Positions 1 through 9,368 are shown, numbered from the stretch's first letter. The stretch is 64,000 nt of DNA from Marispirochaeta aestuarii (GCF_002087085.1 NZ_MWQY01000012.1:62001-126000); one strand, 5' to 3'. The notes: generated from the sequence alone by a model not told the origin. Numbers and translations are program-made.

Positions 1-1
1 C

Positions 2-970
2 GGATTTTATTCCACAACCTCGGCCATAACCGTGGATGCCAGGCCGGAACCTCATCTAAGGTTTCACGGCAGCCTGGAAACCTCCCTTGATGCCGATACC
101 CTGGAGTTCAAGAATCCCTATATCAGCGAACTGTTTATTGATTATACCCTGAACAATACCTTTTTCTTCCGGGTCGGAAAGCAGGAGCTTACCTGGGGGC
201 AGGCCCTTCTGCTGGAGAATCCCGCCGACCTTGTATATCGTCTGGACGAAGGCGTGGGCGTACGGGGATCTGCTCCCGTGGGTCCGGGAACCGCGGAAGC
301 TGTGGTCTACAGCAAGGCCAGATGGATCAGCGAGGATTTTGACAATACCGATCCCCGGGCCTTCGCGTACGCCGGTCAGTGGGCCATGAGCAGAGGTTCG
401 TTTTTTCTGGGTTTCTCCGGGCATTACAAGATGAAGGATGATGAAGAAGGCGATCTGGCTACTGCGGCCTCCCTCTCTTTCGGTCTTGGACCCTTTGCCG
501 TGGCCGGCGACTTTGTACAGCACTGGAAAACGCCGGAAGAGCTAGAGCCCGCTGACTGCTGGGATGCTCTGGGACAGATCATCTGGCAGAGTCCGAATCA
601 GAGCTGGACTATTCTGGGAGAGTACTGGTTCGACTCCGAGATTATTGATTACAGCGGGCATTATGCCGGCCTGGGAATAAAACCGCCGAAGATATTCGGC
701 AACAAGTGGCAGCCAGGTTTTACCTGGAAGCATGCCTTTCAGGACGAGTCGGGAGAAGTGGTGCTTGCCATGAGCGGAAAAGTCGCCCCCAACCTGCGGC
801 TGACCCTGGGCGTTCCGGTTATCTACGGAGCGCCGGGTTCGTATTACCGGGAGGAGCTTGTCGAGCAGGTGGAAGAGGACGAGGTCCCCCTGGAATCCGA
901 TGATGCCCGTATTCCGGTGGATAATGTGGTGAGTTTTCTGATCTCGTTGAGTTTCAGTTATTCATTCTAA
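2..970 (+). CDS. Outer-membrane beta-barrel protein, 5'-truncated by window edge
   Basis: The reading frame is open from base 2, so the gene begins upstream of the window. The visible ~320 residues alternate polar and hydrophobic residues in short strands rich in Gly, Tyr, Trp and Phe, and the protein ends in SFSYSF, the terminal aromatic expected of BAM-inserted outer-membrane proteins. The text RVGKQELTWGQ followed by a loop is typical of barrel proteins of unknown substrate. Only 14 bases separate it from the ABC ATPase downstream, so it probably belongs to an ABC-permease/lipoprotein transport operon whose other members lie upstream. Substrate unknown. Confidence 0.7.
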   Translation, partial: GFYSTTSAITVDARPEPHLRFHGSLETSLDADTLEFKNPYISELFIDYTLNNTFFFRVGKQELTWGQALLLENPADLVYRLDEGVGVRGSAPVGPGTAEAVVYSKARWISEDFDNTDPRAFAYAGQWAMSRGSFFLGFSGHYKMKDDEEGDLATAASLSFGLGPFAVAGDFVQHWKTPEELEPADCWDALGQIIWQSPNQSWTILGEYWFDSEIIDYSGHYAGLGIKPPKIFGNKWQPGFTWKHAFQDESGEVVLAMSGKVAPNLRLTLGVPVIYGAPGSYYREELVEQVEEDEVPLESDDARIPVDNVVSFLISLSFSYSF

Positions 971-984
971 AAAGGGTGTAATTC

Positions 985-1719
985 ATGAATAATCCCGAGA
1001 ATCAGGTAAAGGAAAAGAGTAAAAACGCAGCCCCGGCCACGGAGCTGAGCAGCGTCTGGAAGATATACCACCTGGGAAAGACCGAGGTTCCCGCCATAAA
1101 GGGGGTGGACCTCAGTATAAAAGAGGGTGATTTTGCAACCATCGCCGGGCCCAGCGGCAGCGGAAAATCGACGCTGCTGAACCTTATCGGCTGCATCGAC
1201 GTACCCAGCCGCGGGGAGGTAAAGGTCGTTGGACACGATACCTCCTCCTTGAGCGACAGCGAGATAACACGGCTCCGTCACAGGGCCATCGGTTTTATTT
1301 TTCAGTCCTTTAACCTGATGCCGGTGCTGAACATCTACGAGAACGTGGAGTTTCCCCTGCTGCTGGGGCCCAAACCCCCGCCCAAAGCGGAACGCCGGGA
1401 ATACGCGGACTACCTTATTGAGCAGGTGGGGCTTACGGAGTGGCGTAAACACCGGCCCAACGAGCTCTCCGGCGGCCAGAGGCAGCGGGTGGCAATCGCC
1501 CGAGCCCTGGTTACAAAACCCTCCATAGTCCTGGCGGATGAACCCACGGCAAACCTGGATTCGAAGACCGGTACAGCCATTATCGAGCTTATGAAAAGCA
1601 TAAACGCCGAGCTGTCCACAACCTTCATATTCTCGACCCACGACCCTACAATCGTGGATATAGCAGACCATGTCATACGCCTGCACGACGGCGAGGTTAC
1701 CGAAGAACTGCGGCGGTAA
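985..1719 (+). CDS. ABC transporter ATP-binding protein, LolD/MacB type
   Basis: A 244-residue ATPase with all motifs of the family: Walker [10 protein letters not shown] near residue 56, Q-loop [12 protein letters not shown] typical of the LolD/MacB/FtsE group, signature [15 protein letters not shown] near 161, Walker [13 protein letters not shown] and switch His in FSTHD. Members of this group work with FtsX-type permeases in lipoprotein release or periplasmic efflux. A GGGTG stretch before the ATG is the likely ribosome site. No permease follows, so it is presumably upstream of the window. It is co-directional with and directly behind the outer-membrane protein gene, suggesting an envelope transport role. 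Confidence 0.88.
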   Translation: MNNPENQVKEKSKNAAPATELSSVWKIYHLGKTEVPAIKGVDLSIKEGDFATIAGPSGSGKSTLLNLIGCIDVPSRGEVKVVGHDTSSLSDSEITRLRHRAIGFIFQSFNLMPVLNIYENVEFPLLLGPKPPPKAERREYADYLIEQVGLTEWRKHRPNELSGGQRQRVAIARALVTKPSIVLADEPTANLDSKTGTAIIELMKSINAELSTTFIFSTHDPTIVDIADHVIRLHDGEVTEELRR

Positions 1720-1752
1720 GCGGAGTTTTATTGCCGAGGCGCTGAGGGTGCG

Positions 1753-1788
1753 GAGAGGAAACTACTGGGGCTATTTAGTAGTTCTCTC
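1753..1788 (+). terminator. Stem-loop after the ABC ATPase gene
   Basis: Arms AACTACT (1760-1766) and AGTAGTT (1777-1783) pair perfectly, extended by GAGAG/CTCTC beyond a short bulge. No T-run follows, so this is at most a rho-independent-like or 3'-stabilising hairpin. Confidence 0.35.
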
Positions 1789-1867
1789 GGAATAAATTCA
1801 GGTATATTTGAAATCAGGAAATGATTCTTCGGGTTGTATAAGGAATGAACAATTCGAGGAGTTTTAG

Positions 1868-2200
1868 GTGGGAGATCCGGCAATGACCATTGGTCCTGAA
1901 GAACTGCAGAAAATCGGCGATTATGTGCGGCTGCATCTGGCTGAATGGATGGGGAACGTCCGCAGCGAACGGGACACTGGCCTTATGGAACGGTCGATCA
2001 GGATCGAAGAGGAACTGAAAGCCCAGCGACAGATCATGGAAACCCGCTTTGAGGCCATGGACAGGCGTTTTGAATCCATGGACGCTCGTTTTGAAGCCAT
2101 ACAGAAGCAGATGGACGTACGCTTCACCAGCATGCAGTGGATGATGGGGTTGGGCTTTACCCTGACGGCGGCCCTTATGGGGGTGTTCAACTTTTTCTGA
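1868..2200 (+). CDS. Small coiled-coil protein with C-terminal membrane anchor
   Basis: A 110-residue protein. The GTG start at 1868 is chosen because GAGGAG lies six bases upstream; an ATG at 1883 is the alternative. Residues ~55-90 carry a clear heptad pattern with repeated units of the form MDxRFEx, which predicts a trimeric or dimeric coiled coil. The last ~20 residues (WMMGLGFTLTAALMGVFNFF) form one hydrophobic segment. Such proteins resemble the Bdr-like and DUF1640-like coiled-coil/tail-anchor proteins found in spirochaetes and other bacteria, whose function is unknown. It is a monocistronic gene flanked by repeats. Function cannot be assigned. Confidence 0.6.
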   Translation: MGDPAMTIGPEELQKIGDYVRLHLAEWMGNVRSERDTGLMERSIRIEEELKAQRQIMETRFEAMDRRFESMDARFEAIQKQMDVRFTSMQWMMGLGFTLTAALMGVFNFF

Positions 2201-2209
2201 CGTGGTGTT

Positions 2210-2343
2210 GGAACAAAGATGGGGATGATGGGAAGGATAGAGAAGAATTCTTTTTCCACAGAGGCTCCGAGGGCTCGGAGAGGAGAACCACAGAGTGGAC
2301 TCTGAAGGGTTTTGGAACAAAGATAGACAAGATAGAAAGGATC
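2210..2343. repeat. Dispersed repeat block: A-B-A modules
   Basis: Two copies of a ~30-base module starting GGAACAAAGAT and ending near GGAAAGGAT (2210-2240 and 2314-2343) flank a module with CCACAGAG at both ends and an internal GGCTCCGAGGGCTCGGAG stretch (about 2257-2298). The same modules recur at 23.6, 25.2 and 41.6 kb in both orientations. No coding capacity is supported here. Confidence 0.75.
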
Positions 2344-2364
2344 TTCTGGTAAAAGGTTTCGGGT

Positions 2365-2573
2365 ATGCTGGATATGAAGATTAAATATTTTTCTGATACA
2401 GACACGGCGCTTGTTAGTTTTCTTCCAATGTAATCGAAGAAACAAGAGAGATAAGTGAAAGCATATATATTGATGCAGATGGGAATTTGGTGAACATGAC
2501 CATTGAACATGCCAAGCATTCGGGAATTCTAAAATCAATCAGTTATGAAGAGATCGATTCGAAAATAGCATAG
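2365..2573 (+). pseudogene. DUF2283 small protein, broken by a one-base frameshift
   Basis: The frame from ATG 2365 (or 2374) reads MKIKYFSDTDTALVSF and then meets a stop. Restoring one T in the TTTT run near 2418 lets the protein continue through SSNVIEETREISESIYIDADGN and end at TAG 2571-2573 with a total of ~69 residues. The pattern MKIxY...DTDTALVxF...E..EI...I.ID.DGNLV is that of DUF2283, a family often found beside DUF4258-type partners in toxin-antitoxin-like pairs. Either a real loss-of-function mutation or a homopolymer sequencing error. No partner gene is visible; the gene sits inside a repeat cluster. Confidence 0.7.
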
Positions 2574-2587
2574 GATACCAGCGTTTT

Positions 2588-2692
2588 GAAACAAAGATAG
2601 AGAGGATGGAAAGGACTCTATACTAACTGTTGTATCCTGTGAAAAACGCTGTGCCCTTTGTGCATCCGTGGCTAATTCTTCCGATTATGTGA
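2588..2692. repeat. Further dispersed-repeat copies before the glycan locus
   Basis: 2588-2616 is another copy of the GGAACAAAGAT-type module (here beginning GAAACAAAGATAG). 2650-2680 reads TGCCCTTTGTGCATCCGTGG, which resembles the complementary strand of the CACAGAG-type module. The remaining bases up to the flippase gene show no gene. Confidence 0.55.
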
Positions 2693-2733
2693 ATCTTTGT
2701 TCCATAAAAAATGAAAGGAAAACATAACCATAT

Positions 2734-4521
2734 ATGAAATCACCATTTGGACATATTGGGGCGGTTATTAATCTCTTAGAGCCGCGAGAAAAGCGAAGCC
2801 TGATGTTTGTATTTGCAGGTGCTGTCTTCATGTCGATGATACAGATTATCGGCGTAGGCAGTATTATGCCCTTTATTTCAGTTGCCGCGAACCCGGATAT
2901 TATTCACAACAACGAATACTTGAGCTGGGCTTACAATTTTTTCAGATTTAGTAATGAAACCTCGTTTCTCATTGTCTTGGGAGTTGGTGTCTTAATCTTT
3001 ATGTTGCTGACTAACGTCAGCAAAGCATTTTACCACTATATTAAGGTGCGTTTTACAAATATGCGCCGTCATACACTTGCTCTTAAGCTTATGAAGGGAT
3101 ATCTGAGTCAACGGTATCCGTATTTTCTACAGAGGAACAGTTACGATTTTATTCGAAACATTACTGCTGAAATTGCTCAAATGATCCAGGGGACCTTGAT
3201 TCAGTTCGTGGAACTTATTTCCATGGCTATTCAGGTGTTAATGCTCACGTTGTTTCTGTTTGTCGTAAACCCTGGTGGTACAGCCATAATGTTTGGCGCT
3301 ATCGTATTTGTATATGGGCTTATCTATCTCGGTGTTCGCAAGCTGGTAAAAAGGCTGGGAGTCGAGCGTTTTGAAATGAGCGTAGCCCTGTCAAGGATTG
3401 TGAGCGAAGCCTTCTGGGGGATCAAAGAGGTAAAAATACTTGGTGTAGAAAATGTTTTTTTGAATGAATTTTCTCCTCCCTCCAGAAAACTTGCCTGGAG
3501 TGTTTCAAAGAACGAAGTAATAAGCGATGTTCCCAAGTTTACACTGGAAGCAATTGCATTCTCCGCGATAATGATATTTGTACTGGTTACAATGGTCAAA
3601 TCTGGAGATTTCTCCGATATAGCAGCGACTGTTTCGTTGTATGCATATGCAGGGTACCGATTGATCCCAGCCGTACAGGGATTGTTCAAAGCTCTGACGA
3701 AACTACGCTATGGAGTCGGTACCGCCGATAAAATCCTGAATGAGTTTAATGATATAAAAGAAGGAGAAATTCTTCCAACAGGTTTGATTAAAGAACTGCC
3801 TTTTTCACAGGATTTACGCTTAGATAACCTGGAGTTTACATACCCTGAGGCGGATAAGCCTGTATTACGGCAGATTAACCTGACAATATCCAAAAATACC
3901 CTGGTTGGGTTCGCCGGTAAAACCGGTTCGGGAAAGACGACACTTATAGATATTATTCTCGGGCTGCATAGACCCGGGAAAGGCCGTCTGCTCGTTGATA
4001 ATACAGAAATAAATGAAGATAATCTTCGTAACTGGCAAAAAAATCTGGGTTACGTACCGCAGACAATATACCTGAGCAACGACAGCATAGCCTCGAATAT
4101 TGCGTTTGGAATCCGTCGTAATGAAATTGACATGGAGGCGGTAAAACGCGCGGCTCATATGGCACAGCTTGACGATTTTATTGAGACTGAACTTGCGCAG
4201 GGATATGACACGGAAATAGGTGAGCGGGGCGTTCGCTTAAGCGGCGGTCAGCGGCAGAGGGTTGGAATCGCACGCGCACTGTACCGTAATCCGGATGTGC
4301 TGATCCTTGATGAAGCAACCAGTGCCCTGGATGTGCATACAGAAGAAGCTGTTATGGAGGCTATAGATTTACTGATGGGGACCAAAACAATTATTATGAT
4401 AGCCCATCGACTGAGTACCCTGGAAAAGTGCAATACCATATATTTACTGGATCAAGGTAATATAATCGATGCCGGGACACATGCCGAGCTGATTCAGCGA
4501 AATCCATATTTTTCTAAGTGA
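2734..4521 (+). CDS. ABC transporter, PglK-like glycan/lipid flippase
   Basis: A 595-residue half-transporter with permease and ATPase fused. Residues 1-330 contain about six membrane segments; the N-terminal text VGSIMPFISVAANPD and the stretch YAYAGYRLIPAVQGLF closely follow Campylobacter PglK, the flippase of undecaprenyl-PP-oligosaccharides. The ATPase has Walker A GKTGSGKTT near residue 397, Q-loop YVPQTIYLSNDSIA, signature [15 protein letters not shown] near 502, Walker B DVLILDEATSALD and AHRLST. It is the first gene of the glycan locus, so export of a lipid-linked oligosaccharide or LPS/O-antigen-like unit is a reasonable inference. MsbA-like lipid transport is the alternative. Confidence 0.85.
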   Translation: MKSPFGHIGAVINLLEPREKRSLMFVFAGAVFMSMIQIIGVGSIMPFISVAANPDIIHNNEYLSWAYNFFRFSNETSFLIVLGVGVLIFMLLTNVSKAFYHYIKVRFTNMRRHTLALKLMKGYLSQRYPYFLQRNSYDFIRNITAEIAQMIQGTLIQFVELISMAIQVLMLTLFLFVVNPGGTAIMFGAIVFVYGLIYLGVRKLVKRLGVERFEMSVALSRIVSEAFWGIKEVKILGVENVFLNEFSPPSRKLAWSVSKNEVISDVPKFTLEAIAFSAIMIFVLVTMVKSGDFSDIAATVSLYAYAGYRLIPAVQGLFKALTKLRYGVGTADKILNEFNDIKEGEILPTGLIKELPFSQDLRLDNLEFTYPEADKPVLRQINLTISKNTLVGFAGKTGSGKTTLIDIILGLHRPGKGRLLVDNTEINEDNLRNWQKNLGYVPQTIYLSNDSIASNIAFGIRRNEIDMEAVKRAAHMAQLDDFIETELAQGYDTEIGERGVRLSGGQRQRVGIARALYRNPDVLILDEATSALDVHTEEAVMEAIDLLMGTKTIIMIAHRLSTLEKCNTIYLLDQGNIIDAGTHAELIQRNPYFSK

Positions 4522-4696
4522 TTATTGCTTAATTGAAGAGTATCACCGTACCAATATTTTCTCTTAGATATAAATGAATAAGACCTATGCGTAATAATTA
4601 TTCTCTATTTAGTGAGATAGATTATTAATTGTCATATAAATTACTAAATCGAACGTTGTTCAAAAGTACTATGCACTACTGAATCCAGGAGGGTTT

Positions 4697-5380
4697 ATGA
4701 AAATATTTTGTCCATCAATTCGACCTCAATATTATGAAGAATTAGCACAATCTGTAAAACCATTTGAAACAGAGTATATCAATGGAAATGGTTTTTCTTC
4801 ATTTGCGGCGCTATGCAACAAAATATTTAGAGAAAATGATCAAAGTTTTTTCATTATTGCTAATGATAAAGCAAGGCCTAATCCAGACAACATCGATAAA
4901 ATGCTAAACTTGCATAAGGATGGATTTGGATTTGTTGCACTATACAGAATGGGTTTTTTCTTGGTAGATAAAATAGTTCTTTCTAAGGTAGGATTGCTAG
5001 ATGAAAGATTTTCTGACGGCGGTTATGAGGATAATGATTATTATATCAGATTAAAAAAAAATAATATAGGTTCCTATATAAATGAGGAAATAAATTATTT
5101 ATTGAATGTAACAACTTTATGGAAACATAAAAAAAGTGCCGAGTTCTTTAGTCGCAAGTATAAAATTGATCATCGTAATAAAAAAATAATTGTAAAAATA
5201 TCTGATGAAGAAAAAAATACAGTTGAATGTTTTGATCGAGGAAAATTAAAAAATTGGGAAGAAAGTTTTCTTTGTACAATTCCACTAGTTACTTATAAAG
5301 CGCATTTTGAGGTAGTTTTAAAAGAATATGATATAGTTAATGAAAGAAAAATAAAAAAAGTATTTAGTTGGTGGAAATAA
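4697..5380 (+). CDS. Glycosyltransferase-like protein (GT2/GT-A remnant or short form)
   Basis: A 227-residue, strongly A+T-rich gene with a good ribosome site (AGGAGG, seven bases before ATG). FFIIANDKARPNPDNIDKML resembles the acidic-motif region of GT-A enzymes, and LDERFSDGGYEDNDYYIRL matches the conserved G-LDE-F-xGGxEDxDxxxRL segment seen in GT2/GT7-like galactosyltransferase C-terminal regions. It lacks a clear N-terminal UDP-binding strand motif such as VSVIIPxYN, so it is either a divergent member or a shortened one. Surrounding glycan genes support a role in sugar transfer. Codon use is more A+T-rich than nearly any other gene in the window, suggesting recent acquisition. Confidence 0.6.
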   Translation: MKIFCPSIRPQYYEELAQSVKPFETEYINGNGFSSFAALCNKIFRENDQSFFIIANDKARPNPDNIDKMLNLHKDGFGFVALYRMGFFLVDKIVLSKVGLLDERFSDGGYEDNDYYIRLKKNNIGSYINEEINYLLNVTTLWKHKKSAEFFSRKYKIDHRNKKIIVKISDEEKNTVECFDRGKLKNWEESFLCTIPLVTYKAHFEVVLKEYDIVNERKIKKVFSWWK

Positions 5381-6305
5381 ATTACACTATAAATAAGGTT
5401 CCATAAAAAATAAATACTCTTAGAATAGTTAGTTTGTTAGGATTTCTCTTGATAAAGTGCACAAAATGTGTACAGAAATAGTATTCATCTGACAGTTGTC
5501 GCTAAATAAATATCTCTATGCTACTGAAATTGGTGTTTTTTTCTCCGATCCAGTCCAAGAACGTTCGCAGTTTAGATAACTAAAATAAGCTAACATTTCC
5601 TCTGATTGGGTTAAGCAACCAAACCAAACCAATCCTTAAAGAGAGTTAACAGTGCCAAAGATTACTACAATCTTCTATCTCAGTTCATAGGAGACTCTGC
5701 CCCTCCTTTTGAGATGCTGAAATGGATAATAGTAGAGTATCTGATGCTGTTCAAAGTAAAAATGCTCAGTATATATCGGGTCTGAATCTAAAAATGATGA
5801 CTTCAGTGTATGAAATTTTAAATAGAAAATTCCCGAAAATGATTATAGAATAGAAATATCCGAAGGGCGTGATTGCGAAATAAGTCAGGCTCAACGGAGC
5901 AATCAGAAGGTGAAGAACCGCCTGAATCTTTCTAACGACGGCGCTGGATTGCAAGAATGTCGGGTTTGAAGAAATCGGGAACCGGATCTACCGAATTTTC
6001 TTCCGAGAAAACTTGCTAAGGTGTGCAGATATGAAAGAGCTGATGGTCTACAATATCGTAACCTATAAGGAAGCGCTATAATTGTAAGGGATGTGCTTGG
6101 TTAATAGTCCGTGATGTCTTTGTTTGTACAAGAATTGTTATTCGCTTTACCGTAGTATGTATTTGTCATCAATTTCAAATAGAAAAGAAACTTCAATTAA
6201 CAGATAAACTGGGGATCTGAGTATTACAGGTTATTTTAGTCCTCTTTTATTGAATTGTAGATTATTTCTGAATTTTATTTTGGAAAACCGAAAAGGAAAC
6301 TTCAA
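5381..6305. other. Long A+T-rich non-coding stretch with gene debris
   Basis: 925 bases between two glycosyltransferase genes. No intact gene is supported. It contains a transposase relic at 5884-6081 (listed separately). Frames elsewhere are short and interrupted. A stretch before 6306 (AAAAGGAAAC) supplies the ribosome site of the next gene. Confidence 0.6.
5884..6081 (+). pseudogene. IS481-type transposase C-terminal relic
   Basis: One frame reads VRLNGAIRR, then two stops within ~15 bases, then IFLTTALDCKNVGFEEIGN followed by RIYRIFFRENLL and MKELMVYNI before the TAA at 6079. This follows the C-terminal end of IS481/integrase-core transposases, where VRKV-x-G-x-I-x-W-K-G-x-x-IFLS-x-AL-x-G-x-x-VGLEEI-x-D-x-x-W-x-V-x-F is typical. 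A small indel would restore WKNRL between the two halves. The catalytic DDE core is gone. It marks past insertion activity inside the glycan island. Confidence 0.5.
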
Positions 6306-7499
6306 TTGAAAATATTATTTGTTGCTATGACTAATAGTATTCATACGGCACGTTGGATTGAACAACTAAGAGGAACATCACTTTGTGTGCATGTTTTTCC
6401 TTCAATAAATACAGATAGAATACACCCATTACTAAAAAGGAAAAATGTTATTTTTCATATTCCTTGGCAGATTAAATATCGTAAAAATAATTTATTTAGA
6501 AAATTATTTTTACGGATATATTATCATTTTTATGGAAAAACAAATCGATTTTATGTCGAAGATCAATTAAGAAAAGTAATACTAAAAATTAAACCGGATA
6601 TCATCCACAGTCTTGAAACACAACATAGTGGGTATCTTGTAAATGCTGTAAAATCTAATTGGTATGGTCATTTTAGGTTTCCTAAATGGATCCATACGAA
6701 TTGGGGAAGTGATATATATCTTTTCGGAAGACTCACTGATCACGTACAATCTATACGCCATGTATTAGCTAATTGCGATTATTATTCATCTGAAAGTTAC
6801 CGAGATAATACTCTCGCGAGACAGTACGGATTTAGTGGACATGTTTTTGCTCCTTTTCCTAATACAGGAGGATTCCATCTATATAATTTGCTAGAGTGCA
6901 GATCCAGGGTAAAAACTAGTGAAAGAAAGGAAATAATGGTGAAAGGGTATCAGGGGTGGGCTGGACGAGCGCTGTTCGCATTAGCCGCACTAAAGATGAT
7001 ATCTGAGCACCTAAGTGGATACACTATAAATATTTTTAGTAATCCTGATGGATATGATATAAAAATCGCGGCTGAATTATTTGAACATGATACTGGAATT
7101 AAGGTTAATGTGTTACCTTATATTAATAATTATAATGAAATGTTAAGTCTCTATTCGCGGGCAAGAATATATATAGGGTTAAGCATTAGCGATGCAATTA
7201 GTACTTCTTTATTAGAATCAATGGTAATGGGAACCTTTCCAATACAGTCTGATACATCTACTGCAAACGAATGGATAAATAATGGTGTAACAGGTTTCAT
7301 CGTTCCCCCCGAAGATTTAATTAAGATATCAAATAAAGTTAGAGTAGCTATATTTAACGACTCGTTAGTAGATAACGCTGCAGAAAAAAATTTAGTAATT
7401 GCAAAAAATCGTTTAAACTATGACCTTGTTCGAAGAAAAACATTGGGAATTTATGATAAAATAAAAGCAGATATTGGAAAGGAAAGCTATGATGTTTAA
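6306..7499 (+). CDS. Glycosyltransferase family 4
   Basis: A 397-residue GT-B protein. The start is TTG at 6306, supported by AAAAGGAAAC upstream. The N-terminal MKILFVAMTNSIHTARWIEQL is the usual first strand and loop of GT4 enzymes. Near the C-terminus, GLSISDAISTSLLESMVMG and the text NGVTGFIVPPEDLIKIS match the nucleotide-sugar-binding E-x7-E region (here LLESMVMGTFPI) of the family. It overlaps the next gene by 11 bases, so it is translationally linked to the UDP-sugar enzymes. It is A+T-rich. Donor and acceptor are unknown; a surface glycan is inferred from context. Confidence 0.82.
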   Translation: MKILFVAMTNSIHTARWIEQLRGTSLCVHVFPSINTDRIHPLLKRKNVIFHIPWQIKYRKNNLFRKLFLRIYYHFYGKTNRFYVEDQLRKVILKIKPDIIHSLETQHSGYLVNAVKSNWYGHFRFPKWIHTNWGSDIYLFGRLTDHVQSIRHVLANCDYYSSESYRDNTLARQYGFSGHVFAPFPNTGGFHLYNLLECRSRVKTSERKEIMVKGYQGWAGRALFALAALKMISEHLSGYTINIFSNPDGYDIKIAAELFEHDTGIKVNVLPYINNYNEMLSLYSRARIYIGLSISDAISTSLLESMVMGTFPIQSDTSTANEWINNGVTGFIVPPEDLIKISNKVRVAIFNDSLVDNAAEKNLVIAKNRLNYDLVRRKTLGIYDKIKADIGKESYDV

Positions 7500-8499
7500 T
7501 CAAAATACTTTAATGATAACCGGTGGAACCGGTTCTTTTGGAAATGCTGTTTTAAAGCGTTTCTTGGATTCAAATATTAAAGAAATTCGTATTCTCTCTC
7601 GCGATGAAAAAAAACAGGATGATATGCGAAAGAAGTACGACAATGACAAGTTAAGGTTTTATATTGGAGATGTAAGAGATTATAATTCAATCAAAGATGC
7701 ATTTATTGGTGTGGATTATGTTTTTCATGCTGCAGCGTTAAAACAGGTTCCCTCCTGCGAGTTTTTTCCAATCGAAGCGGTGAAAACAAATATCATTGGA
7801 AGTGACAATGTTATTACTGCGTGTATGGCCGCGGGGGTAAAACGTGCGGTGTTTTTAAGTACAGACAAGGCGGCATATCCTATCAATGCGATGGGTATGA
7901 GTAAGGCATTGATGGAAAAGAATGTAATTGCACGAAGTCGAAGTATTGATCCTAAAAATGGCCCGATATTATGCATTACCCGATATGGAAATGTTATGGC
8001 GTCCCGTGGTTCGGTTATACCATTGTTTTCTAAACAGATAGAGAATAAAAAACCTGTTACCATAACAGATCCTTCAATGACCAGGTTTTTAATGTCCCTG
8101 GATGATGCTGTTGATCTGGTATTATATGCATACAAACATGGAAAATCCGGAGATTTGTTTGTACAGAAAGCCCCCGCGTGTACTATAAATGATCTTGCTG
8201 ATGCGATAATGGCATATAAAGATATTACTGTAGAAAAAAATATTATTGGAACCAGACATGGAGAGAAGGTGTTTGAAACGCTGGTGACAAAAGAAGAAAT
8301 GGTAAGGTCTGTTGATAAAGGAGATTATTTCCGAATACTCCCTGATAATCGAGATCTGAATTATTCTCAATATTTTTCCGAAGGTGATTCAAGTGTACAG
8401 CAAATACAGGAATACACCTCGCATAACACTCACCGCTTGGACGTTCAAGGTGTGCTGAAATTGTTAAAAAAACTTGGAAACTTAGAGGAACAGGCATAG
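7489..8499 (+). CDS. fnlA: UDP-GlcNAc 4,6-dehydratase / C5-epimerase (FnlA/WbjB/CapE family)
   Basis: An SDR enzyme of about 336 residues. ATG 7489 (or 7492) is preferred to the TTG at 7474 because AAAGG lies just upstream. Glycine motif TGGTGSFG, LSRDEKKQDDMR, HAAALKQVPSCEF and the variant active-site stretch STDKAAYPINAMGMSK are hallmarks of the inverting UDP-GlcNAc dehydratases (WbjB, CapE, FnlA); NAMGMSK contains the Met that replaces Tyr in this subfamily. The product would be UDP-2-acetamido-2,6-dideoxy-L-arabino-4-hexulose. The next two genes encode the reductase and 2-epimerase that usually follow, and all overlap by 1 to 4 bases. Confidence 0.85.
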   Translation: MMFNQNTLMITGGTGSFGNAVLKRFLDSNIKEIRILSRDEKKQDDMRKKYDNDKLRFYIGDVRDYNSIKDAFIGVDYVFHAAALKQVPSCEFFPIEAVKTNIIGSDNVITACMAAGVKRAVFLSTDKAAYPINAMGMSKALMEKNVIARSRSIDPKNGPILCITRYGNVMASRGSVIPLFSKQIENKKPVTITDPSMTRFLMSLDDAVDLVLYAYKHGKSGDLFVQKAPACTINDLADAIMAYKDITVEKNIIGTRHGEKVFETLVTKEEMVRSVDKGDYFRILPDNRDLNYSQYFSEGDSSVQQIQEYTSHNTHRLDVQGVLKLLKKLGNLEEQA

Positions 8500-9368
8500 T
8501 GAGTAATCGTATTCTCGTTCTCGGCTCGTCTGGCATGGCTGGTCATGTAATAACAAAATATTTGGGACAGAAAGCTGAATTTGTAGTGTTCGATTGCGGA
8601 CCCAGAAAAAAACTTACTCCCAAAACATTTTTATGCGATATTGTCAGTGACACTGAATTAGCTGGTGTATTAGATGAAACCCGCCCGGATGTAATTATTA
8701 ATTGCATTGGTGTTCTGGTTAAAGAATCAGAGAATGATCATGTCTCAGCTATTACAGTAAATACTCTTCTTCCTCATCGTTTGTCTAAGATTTGTGAGAA
8801 CAGGAATATAAAGTTCATTCATTTAAGCACAGATTGTGTCTTTTCCGGAACTGCAGGTCCATATAAAATAGATGATTGTAAAGACGCATTCGATTTCTAC
8901 GGGAAAACAAAGAGTCTCGGAGAGATTGATTATGGAGATCATTTAACAATAAGAACTTCAATTGTCGGCCCTGAACTTGGTCATCATGGAACAGGTTTGT
9001 TGCACTGGTTTTTTACACAGAAAGGTACAATAAACGGCTATACAAGGGCGCTGTGGTCCGGGGTGACTACTCTGGAACTCGCACGAATTATCGAAATTAT
9101 TGTCAAAGAAAAAATAAGTATATCCGGTATTCAACAAATATCCGTGACTGAGGGTATTTCTAAATTTGATTTGCTATCGATCGTGAATAAGAAATTTCAT
9201 CGTGGGTTAAATATTGCCCCGGTAGATGAACCTAAAGTTGACAAGCGACTGATTCATAGCGCACCAGAAAATATAGAGCCAAATCCTTATAATAGACAGT
9301 TTGATGATTTATATTTATGGATGCAGGAATATAAGCAGTTATATAAGGAGTATTTTACATCCAGATGA
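8499..9368 (+). CDS. RmlD-like NADPH-dependent sugar-nucleotide 4-reductase
   Basis: A 289-residue SDR with GSSGMAGH at the N-terminus, STDCVFSGTAGPYK and YGKTKSLGE, the RmlD-type catalytic YxxxK. GTG 8499 overlaps the preceding TAG by one base. In the UDP-L-FucNAc pathway the corresponding enzyme (WbjC/CapF/FnlB) is longer and carries a C-terminal cupin; this protein has no room for one. Single-domain RmlD-like reductases (WbvR type) instead serve UDP-L-RhaNAc/UDP-L-QuiNAc formation. I therefore infer the L-QuiNAc branch. It overlaps the next gene by four bases. Confidence 0.78.
   Translation: MSNRILVLGSSGMAGHVITKYLGQKAEFVVFDCGPRKKLTPKTFLCDIVSDTELAGVLDETRPDVIINCIGVLVKESENDHVSAITVNTLLPHRLSKICENRNIKFIHLSTDCVFSGTAGPYKIDDCKDAFDFYGKTKSLGEIDYGDHLTIRTSIVGPELGHHGTGLLHWFFTQKGTINGYTRALWSGVTTLELARIIEIIVKEKISISGIQQISVTEGISKFDLLSIVNKKFHRGLNIAPVDEPKVDKRLIHSAPENIEPNPYNRQFDDLYLWMQEYKQLYKEYFTSR

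Noticed and set aside
967-1686. 239-residue open frame on the minus strand under the ABC ATPase gene
   Set aside because: The plus-strand frame has all ABC motifs. The minus frame shows no family features and is a by-product of codon bias.
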